Assembly (NCBI GenBank): GCA_018268695.1
Contig: JAFDWD010000088.1
Location: 1 to 9,458 of the forward strand
From: Actinomycetota bacterium
GTDB lineage: Bacteria > Actinomycetota > Thermoleophilia > Solirubrobacterales > 70-9
DNA: 9,458 bases
Direction of reading: 5' to 3'
Position 1 is the first letter of the stretch. Every line of letters starts with the position of its first letter. Positions 5,268 through 9,458 of this stretch are shown piece by piece. A program made the translations under genes and the position numbers. The notes below the pieces were generated by a model, which worked only from the letters and a program-made list of their open reading frames with translations, searched no databases and had not been told where the DNA came from.

Positions 5268-5719
5268 GAGTCTTTGAGGCGGACATTCCAGTCGACCGTC
5301 GCGGTGGCGACGACGTCGCCCTCGGCGTCGGTCATCTCGACCTCGACCGAGAAGTCGATGCGCCCGTCCTGGTCGAGCTTCGCGAGGGCCTCCTCGGCGG
5401 GGACACCGAGCTTCGCCTTCGCCTCGACCACGCCGCGCGCGACCTTGACGTAGGAGATCTCGGCGTTGCGCGCCAGCGGCGTCAGGTCGCCCATCCGCAC
5501 CGCGAAGGCACCGACGAAGGCCGCCCCGCTCGCCGTCTCGGCGACCCCGAAGAGCGCCCCGGCGTGCTGGCTGCCGACGTGGTTGTGGAGGTCGGCACGG
5601 TCAGGCAGGACCGCCGTCGCCGCGCCCTCGGACATCTCCGTCACTTCGATCCCCATATGGGAGATGTAGGGCACGGCGATCGCCATTCCCTTGGCGATCG
5701 CGTCGAAATCGATGTCCAT
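5246..5719 (-). CDS. Hotdog-fold thioesterase (PaaI/DUF4442-like)
   Basis: The product has 157 residues from the ATG at 5719; only a weak AGGG precedes it. The central motif LHNHVGSQHAGALFGVAETASG (residues 44-65) is the hotdog signature: His-Asn-x-x-Gly-Ser-x-His-x-Gly leading into the long helix, with E61 at the position of the catalytic acid in PaaI-type enzymes. The strands after it, ISYVKVARG and the closing ATATVDWNVRL, fit the antiparallel sheet. Such enzymes hydrolyse acyl-CoA thioesters; chain length cannot be read from sequence. The 29-bp gap after the crotonase gene suggests co-transcription and shared acyl-CoA chemistry. The Ser/Glu/Asp-rich C-terminal tail is unremarkable. A non-catalytic acyl-CoA-binding role cannot be excluded. 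Confidence 0.85.
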   Translation of the reverse strand: MDIDFDAIAKGMAIAVPYISHMGIEVTEMSEGAATAVLPDRADLHNHVGSQHAGALFGVAETASGAAFVGAFAVRMGDLTPLARNAEISYVKVARGVVEAKAKLGVPAEEALAKLDQDGRIDFSVEVEMTDAEGDVVATATVDWNVRLKDSSESADS

Positions 5720-5748
5720 CCGGGGACCCTAGACGGTTTCCAGCTCTC

Positions 5749-6540
5749 CTAGCGCCCGCGGAACTCGGCGTGGCCCGGACCGCCGTGCTCGAGGAAGGTG
5801 CGCACTGCGTTCTGCAGGTCCTCGGTGGCGAAGAGGTCGGCCGCCTCGGTCCGCACGACGTCGTCGGCGGCCGGCAGACCGCCTTCGCGGAACCGGCGCA
5901 GGATGCGCTTCGTCATCGCGTGCGCCTTGGTCGGGCCGGCGGCGAGCTCCTCCGCAAGCGCCCGCGAGCGCGCCTCGAACTCGTCCTCGGGATAGATCTC
6001 GTTGACGACTCCCCAGCGCTCCATCTCCTCGGCGCCGAAGATGCCGCCGCTCATCACGAACTGGCGCGCCCGCCCGGAGCCCGCCCGCTCGGCGAGCCGC
6101 TGCGTCCCGCCCATCGACGGCGTCAGGCCGACCACTTTCTCGACCAGGCCGAACTTGGCCTGCGGCGAGGCGACGATGATGTCGCAGGCGAGCGCCACCT
6201 CGAAGGCGGCGGTGAGCGTCAGCGCGTGGGCAGCGAAGACGACCGGGCAGGGCAGCTCTTCGAGGCCGTCGATCATCTGCAGGAGGCCGGTCCAGAGCTC
6301 GGAGCCCTGCTCCGGCGTCAGGCCCGCGAAGACGTTTACGTCGACGCCGCCGGAGACGGCACGCCCGGCGGCATTGATGAGGACGGCGCGCGGCGGCTCG
6401 TTGGTCAGGCCGAGGACGGCGGCGCCGAGGTCGTCCATCATCGCCCGGTCGAAGAGGTTCAGCGGCGGGCTGTCGAGGGTGAGGATCGTGAGGCCGCCGG
6501 GGTCTGCCTCGACCCGGACGACAGGTTGGCGGTCGCTCAT
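5749..6540 (-). CDS. Crotonase-family enoyl-CoA hydratase/isomerase
   Basis: The product has 263 residues, the usual length for the family. Crotonase landmarks run in order: TLDSPPLNLF near the N-terminus, AAGRAVSGGVDVNVF (57-71, first oxyanion-hole segment), AAFEVALACD (111-120) and FGLVEKVVGLTPSMGGTQRL (130-149). E114 and E134 match the two glutamates of enoyl-CoA hydratase. The usual GGG before the first glutamate is replaced by Ala-Ala, so the second oxyanion-hole glycine is missing, which makes exact activity uncertain. It heads the operon with the thioesterase and the ATPase. A possible role is short-chain acyl-CoA metabolism. A TACATT box at 6547-6552 (minus strand) sits six bases from the ATG, and no Shine-Dalgarno site is present, so the mRNA may be leaderless. 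Confidence 0.9.
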   Translation of the reverse strand: MSDRQPVVRVEADPGGLTILTLDSPPLNLFDRAMMDDLGAAVLGLTNEPPRAVLINAAGRAVSGGVDVNVFAGLTPEQGSELWTGLLQMIDGLEELPCPVVFAAHALTLTAAFEVALACDIIVASPQAKFGLVEKVVGLTPSMGGTQRLAERAGSGRARQFVMSGGIFGAEEMERWGVVNEIYPEDEFEARSRALAEELAAGPTKAHAMTKRILRRFREGGLPAADDVVRTEAADLFATEDLQNAVRTFLEHGGPGHAEFRGR

Positions 6541-6546
6541 CGCCGC

Positions 6547-6552
6547 AATGTA
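6547..6552 (-). promoter_or_regulatory. Candidate -10 box of the crotonase operon
   Basis: The minus strand reads TACATT, six bases before the ATG at 6540. That spacing is typical of leaderless actinobacterial transcripts. No good -35 box is visible. Confidence 0.3.
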
Positions 6553-6590
6553 TCCGCAGGCCGTCGCGGGCCGCGCCCGAGAGCGACGCT

Positions 6591-6608
6591 AAAGGATCCC
6601 GATCCTTT
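6591..6608. promoter_or_regulatory. 18-bp palindrome before the secreted protein/protease pair
   Basis: AAAGGATC at 6591-6598 and GATCCTTT at 6601-6608 are exact inverted copies separated by CC. The palindrome ends six bases before the ATG at 6615 and lies in the 74-bp divergent region shared with the crotonase operon. Its position and symmetry suit a repressor operator. It could alternatively be a small mRNA hairpin blocking the start; the loop would be too tight without opening the inner pairs. Confidence 0.5.
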
Positions 6609-6614
6609 GCCGAA

Positions 6615-7892
6615 ATGGATGCCATGGAAACCCTCCCGCTCTTCCGCCCGCGGCGCGCCTGGGTCGGCGCCGTCGGCCTCATCGTCCTGCTCGTGGCCCT
6701 CGCCGCCGCGGGCCCCGCGGCGGCGAAGGAAACGCACCGCTTCCACCGCGGTCACCTGCCCTCGATCGGCCAGATCAAGCTCGCGAAGAAGCACGGCCGC
6801 GCCGTGATCACCGTCCCGGTCGCCTACACGCAGGCGCTGTCGGGGAAGTCGTCCGGCCTCGAAACGGCCGAAGTCACGCTCCACATCGCCCGCCAGATCA
6901 AGCATCGCCGCGCCATCGGGGTCACCGCCACCCGCGTCCACGAACACCACCTGGCGCGGAGCGGCGTCGTCGTCGACCGCTTCCGGCTCGACCCGAAGAC
7001 CTCGAAGTGGCTCTTCGCCCGCGGCGCCTCCGAACGCGGCAAGCTGGTGCGCGTCGACGTTCGCCACCGGATCAAGCTGCACCGCGGCGAACCGCCCCTC
7101 CACGAGAAGGACGCGTCCCTGACCATGGCCTCCAGCCACCAGGCGCGGCCGCAGGGCGAAAACGTGATCCTGGTGATGCACAACGCCACCCAGATGCCCG
7201 TCAAAACCGCTTCCGAACCGATCCTCTGCATGTACACGAACGGCGAAGAAGGCTCGAACCTGCAGGCGTTCACCTCGCCGCCCGGCGCGGTGCTGGGGCC
7301 CGAAGGCACGATCGAAGCCGAAGTCGAAGCCGACGGCAGCATCTTCGACTCGGCCGAATACCAGGGCGGCACCGACGAAAGCGCCGGGCGCTACTTCGAC
7401 TGGACCGGCCTCGGCCTCGACGTGATCACGACCGCGCTGGACGTCGAGCTGACGCCGGTCTTCCTGGCGATCGACGTGGCCGAGCACTGCGACTCGCAGG
7501 CGAGCACGTTCATGATGATCGCCGCCGGCGAAGAAGGCCAGGTGGCGAGCTCGGAGGCCTACGTGCTGACCTCGGAAACCTGCCGCCACGGCTGTGTCGA
7601 CACCAACCTGCCGACGGCCGCCGAAGCGCTGAACGTGCAGGGCGTGGGCGAAGAACAGATCAACCCCGGCGTCTGGGCGCACGACAGCACCGAAGTGCTG
7701 AAGGGGCTCGTCGGCGGCTGGCGGTCACCTCCGGCCGGCGGCAAGGTCGTCCAGGATCAAGGACTGCACTGGAGCCGACATGAACTCCCCGAAGTCGAAG
7801 AAGAATATCTCTGGGGGGCGATCACGACCAGCACCAAGGTGTTCGAACTCTCGATCCACGAAGGGTCGAGCGCGGCCGGCTACTCGGGCTGA
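6615..7892 (+). CDS. Secreted protein of unknown function, first gene of the protease pair
   Basis: The product has 425 residues from the ATG at 6615; the ATG at 6624 (METLPLF) is equally plausible, and neither has a clear ribosome binding site. Residues 12-38 form a signal peptide: RPRR, a Val/Leu/Ala core and GPAAAKE. Residues 40-165 are rich in His, Lys and Arg (HRFHRGH, KLAKKHGR, HRIKLHRG). The remainder is acidic, for example residues 226-259 and LPEVEEEYLW at 391-400, so charge is strongly polarised. Four cysteines (C205, C292, C323, C327) could make two disulfides. No known domain or enzyme motif is recognised. Its stop is one base before the start of a small subtilisin-like protease, which argues for a shared function, perhaps as partner, inhibitor or substrate. 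GAA encodes 31 of 35 Glu. Confidence 0.78.
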   Translation: MDAMETLPLFRPRRAWVGAVGLIVLLVALAAAGPAAAKETHRFHRGHLPSIGQIKLAKKHGRAVITVPVAYTQALSGKSSGLETAEVTLHIARQIKHRRAIGVTATRVHEHHLARSGVVVDRFRLDPKTSKWLFARGASERGKLVRVDVRHRIKLHRGEPPLHEKDASLTMASSHQARPQGENVILVMHNATQMPVKTASEPILCMYTNGEEGSNLQAFTSPPGAVLGPEGTIEAEVEADGSIFDSAEYQGGTDESAGRYFDWTGLGLDVITTALDVELTPVFLAIDVAEHCDSQASTFMMIAAGEEGQVASSEAYVLTSETCRHGCVDTNLPTAAEALNVQGVGEEQINPGVWAHDSTEVLKGLVGGWRSPPAGGKVVQDQGLHWSRHELPEVEEEYLWGAITTSTKVFELSIHEGSSAAGYSG

Positions 7893-7893
7893 G

Positions 7894-8526
7894 ATGCGCG
7901 CCGCCCTGGCCGGGATCGCGGTGGCATTGGCGCTGGCGGCGCCGGCCGCCGCGGCCCCGGTCCGGGTCGGCGTGATCGACTCGGGGGTCGGCGCGGGCGA
8001 CCCGACCGGCCACGGGACCGAGGTCGCGAGGACCCTGCGGGAGGCGGCCGCCGCGCGCCAGGTCCCACTGCGGCTCGTCTCCTTCCCGGACGTTAATCGG
8101 GCGGGCTTCGGCCAGCCGCGACTGATGGCGGGCGCGATCCGGCGCGCCGCCGCGTCGCGGATGCGGGTGGTCAACATCAGCCAGACGATCCCGGGACGCT
8201 CAGGCCGGGTGCGGCGGGCGCTGGCGGCGTCGCCGGAGACGCTCTTCGTCGTCGCCGCCGGGAACGAAGGGCTCGACCTCGCCGAGCCGGGTCTCGAACG
8301 CGACCCCTGCAGCGCGCCGCTGCGCAACGTCGTCTGCGTCGGCGAGCTCGGCCCCGGCGGGCGCCCGTCAGGGAGCACCAACGTCGGCGCCGGGGTCGTC
8401 GACGCCTGGGCCCTCGGACCCGGCGGCACCTCCTTCGCCGCCCCCCGAGTCGCCGCTCATGCCGCCGCACTCCTCTGGCGCCACCCGGAGTGGAGCGTCA
8501 CGCGGGTGGCCGGGGCGCTCCGCTAA
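7894..8526 (+). CDS. Very small secreted subtilisin-like serine protease (S8 family)
   Basis: The start at 7894 lies one base after the upstream stop (TGAGATG); the frame is open further upstream but overlaps the previous gene. The product has 210 residues with a signal peptide at 1-21 (MRAALAGIAV, then an Ala-rich stretch). The S8 set is complete: Asp29 in VGVIDSGV, His40 in GHGTEVA, Asn124 in VVAAGNEG and Ser180 in GGTSFAAP. The usual VVNIS strand (92-96) is present, and Cys139/Cys148 may form a disulfide. Typical subtilases have a mature domain of about 270 residues or more plus a propeptide of about 70. Here there is no propeptide, and Asp and His are only 11 residues apart versus 32 in subtilisin BPN'. 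Translation is probably coupled to the first gene. The stop overlaps that of the convergent pyruvate kinase gene. Confidence 0.9.
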   Translation: MRAALAGIAVALALAAPAAAAPVRVGVIDSGVGAGDPTGHGTEVARTLREAAAARQVPLRLVSFPDVNRAGFGQPRLMAGAIRRAAASRMRVVNISQTIPGRSGRVRRALAASPETLFVVAAGNEGLDLAEPGLERDPCSAPLRNVVCVGELGPGGRPSGSTNVGAGVVDAWALGPGGTSFAAPRVAAHAAALLWRHPEWSVTRVAGALR

Positions 8527-9458
8527 GGAACCCGATGGACCTCGAAGAGGTTCGTCCCCAGTTCCTGGTCGGGTAGGCCGGCGAGGATGCCGATCAGCTC
8601 GCCCGAGTGGGCGACGCCATGTTTGGCGGCGATCGCGCCGCAGTCGTCGAGCAGCTCGCGGATGTCCTCGTTGGGCGGGCTCTGCACGGCGGTCACGCCG
8701 AAGAGGAGCGCGAGCCGCCGCACCGTCTCGAGGCGCGGCGAGAGCGCCAGCACCGGCACGTTGGGCCGGTGGGCGGAGACGATCCGGGCGGTGCGACCGC
8801 TCGTCGTCGGCACCACCAGCGCTTTCAGCCCGAGCCGGTAGACCGCCCCGACGGCCGACTGGGCGACGGAGTCGGCGACGTCGGTCGACGCCTGGTCGGT
8901 GCGGCTGAAGAGCCACTCGCCGTAGCGCAGGTCGGGCTCGGTGGTGCGGGCGATGCGGTCCATCACGCGGACGGCCTCGATCGGGTTCTCGCCGACCGCG
9001 GTCTCCTCGGAGAGCATCACCGCGTCGGTGCCGTCGTAGATCGCGTTGGCGACGTCGGTGACCTCGGCCCGGGTCGGGCGGCGCGCGGTCACCATCGAGG
9101 CGAGCATCTGGGTCGCGGTCACGACCGGCTTCGACATCCGCCCGGCGGTGCGGATCAGGCGCTTCTGCAGGATCGGCACCTCGGCCAGCGGCACTTCGAT
9201 GCCGAGGTCCCCGCGCGCGACCATGATCCCGCCGGTCGCGGCCGCGACGATCTCCTCGACGTTCTGGGCCGCCTGTTGGCGCTCGATCTTCGCGATCAGC
9301 GGGATGTCGGAGCCGAGGCCACGCAGGCGCTCCTCGACCGGCACCAGGTCGGCGGCGGTGGAGACGAAGGAGACGGCGAGCAGGTCGATCCCCTCCTTGA
9401 CCGCGAAGTCGACCCAGGTGAGGTCGCGCTCGGTCGCGGCCGGGAGTTCGGTGGCGCC
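8523..9458 (-). CDS. pyk: Pyruvate kinase, C-terminal two thirds (5' end beyond window)
   Basis: The minus-strand frame is open from the right edge to TAG at 8523-8525 and gives 311 residues; the N-terminal portion is missing. The enzyme converts phosphoenolpyruvate and ADP to pyruvate and ATP in glycolysis. The visible part begins in the (beta/alpha)8 barrel with ATELPAATERDLTWVDFAVK and LLAVSFV, then shows IAKIE (catalytic lysine), GIMVARGDLGIEVP (metal and substrate binding), KPVVTATQMLASM and the long PTRAEVTDVANAIYDGTDAV segment with MLSEETA. The C-terminal alpha/beta domain follows (LVVPTTSGRTAR, LALSPRLETVRRL). All family landmarks after the edge are intact. The first in-window in-frame start-like codon at 9344 is internal. 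Its end overlaps the protease gene by four bases, tail to tail, with no terminator between them. Confidence 0.97.
   Translation of the reverse strand, partial: GATELPAATERDLTWVDFAVKEGIDLLAVSFVSTAADLVPVEERLRGLGSDIPLIAKIERQQAAQNVEEIVAAATGGIMVARGDLGIEVPLAEVPILQKRLIRTAGRMSKPVVTATQMLASMVTARRPTRAEVTDVANAIYDGTDAVMLSEETAVGENPIEAVRVMDRIARTTEPDLRYGEWLFSRTDQASTDVADSVAQSAVGAVYRLGLKALVVPTTSGRTARIVSAHRPNVPVLALSPRLETVRRLALLFGVTAVQSPPNEDIRELLDDCGAIAAKHGVAHSGELIGILAGLPDQELGTNLFEVHRVP

Noticed and set aside
4464..5453. A 329-residue plus-strand open frame opposite the ATPase
   Set aside because: The minus strand encodes a complete ABC ATPase with all motifs; the plus frame is Gly/Asp/Val-rich shadow sequence crossing two real genes.
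6537..7682. A 381-residue minus-strand open frame opposite the secreted protein gene
   Set aside because: Its Ala/Arg/Val/Asp/Gly-rich sequence without domains is a shadow of the high-GC plus-strand gene, which has a signal peptide and a coupled downstream gene.
7780..7893. An N-terminal extension of the protease by 38 residues
   Set aside because: It overlaps the upstream gene in another frame and would bury the signal peptide behind a Lys/Arg-rich stretch; the ATG at 7894 gives a normal signal peptide.
1..9458. CRISPR array, rRNA, phage structural genes or a biosynthetic cluster
   Set aside because: No regularly spaced repeats, rRNA-like sequence, phage proteins or assembly-line domains were found.

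Overview
The window is high-GC DNA, most likely from an actinobacterium (Actinomycetota). The codon usage, the weak or absent Shine-Dalgarno sites on several genes, and the uncharacterised secreted proteins suggest the Thermoleophilia/Solirubrobacterales. That placement is inference from style; no marker here proves it.

Left part (1-2244). A toxin-antitoxin pair is cut by the window edge: the last 81 codons of a BrnT-like toxin, then its ribbon-helix-helix antitoxin, with stop and start overlapping in TGATG. A gene-free stretch of about 350 bp with short direct repeats and two strong hairpins follows. Next, on the minus strand, is a secreted protein combining delta-60-type repeats with Vgb-like propeller blades. 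A 36-nt fragment of a tRNA-Arg gene lies at 2021-2056. It is a near-perfect copy of part of the intact tRNA-Arg(ACG) at 4338-4411 and looks like an attachment-site scar.

Middle (2021-4411). Between the tRNA fragment and the intact tRNA lie a secreted protein of unknown function (2245-3252) and a complete IS982-family insertion sequence. The IS has about 21-bp perfect terminal inverted repeats, an intact DDE transposase, and a third copy of the end motif in an internal hairpin. It sits about 5 bp from the 3' end of the tRNA. No integrase is visible.

Core block (4338-6540, minus strand). A compact operon-like run reads crotonase-family enoyl-CoA hydratase/isomerase, hotdog thioesterase, stand-alone ABC ATPase, tRNA-Arg. 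The crotonase has both catalytic-type glutamates but lacks the usual glycines of one oxyanion-hole segment.

Right part (6541-9458). A short divergent region carries an 18-bp palindrome directly before a gene pair on the plus strand. The first gene encodes a 425-aa secreted protein of unknown function. One base after its stop, the second encodes a very small subtilisin-like protease: 210 aa with signal peptide, complete Asp/His/Asn/Ser set and no propeptide. This pair is the most promising unexplained system in the window. The protease gene ends in a 4-bp stop-codon overlap with a convergent pyruvate kinase gene that runs off the right edge.

The two secreted proteins of unknown function at 2245 and 6615 share a strong preference for GAA over GAG (17 of 20 and 31 of 35 Glu codons).
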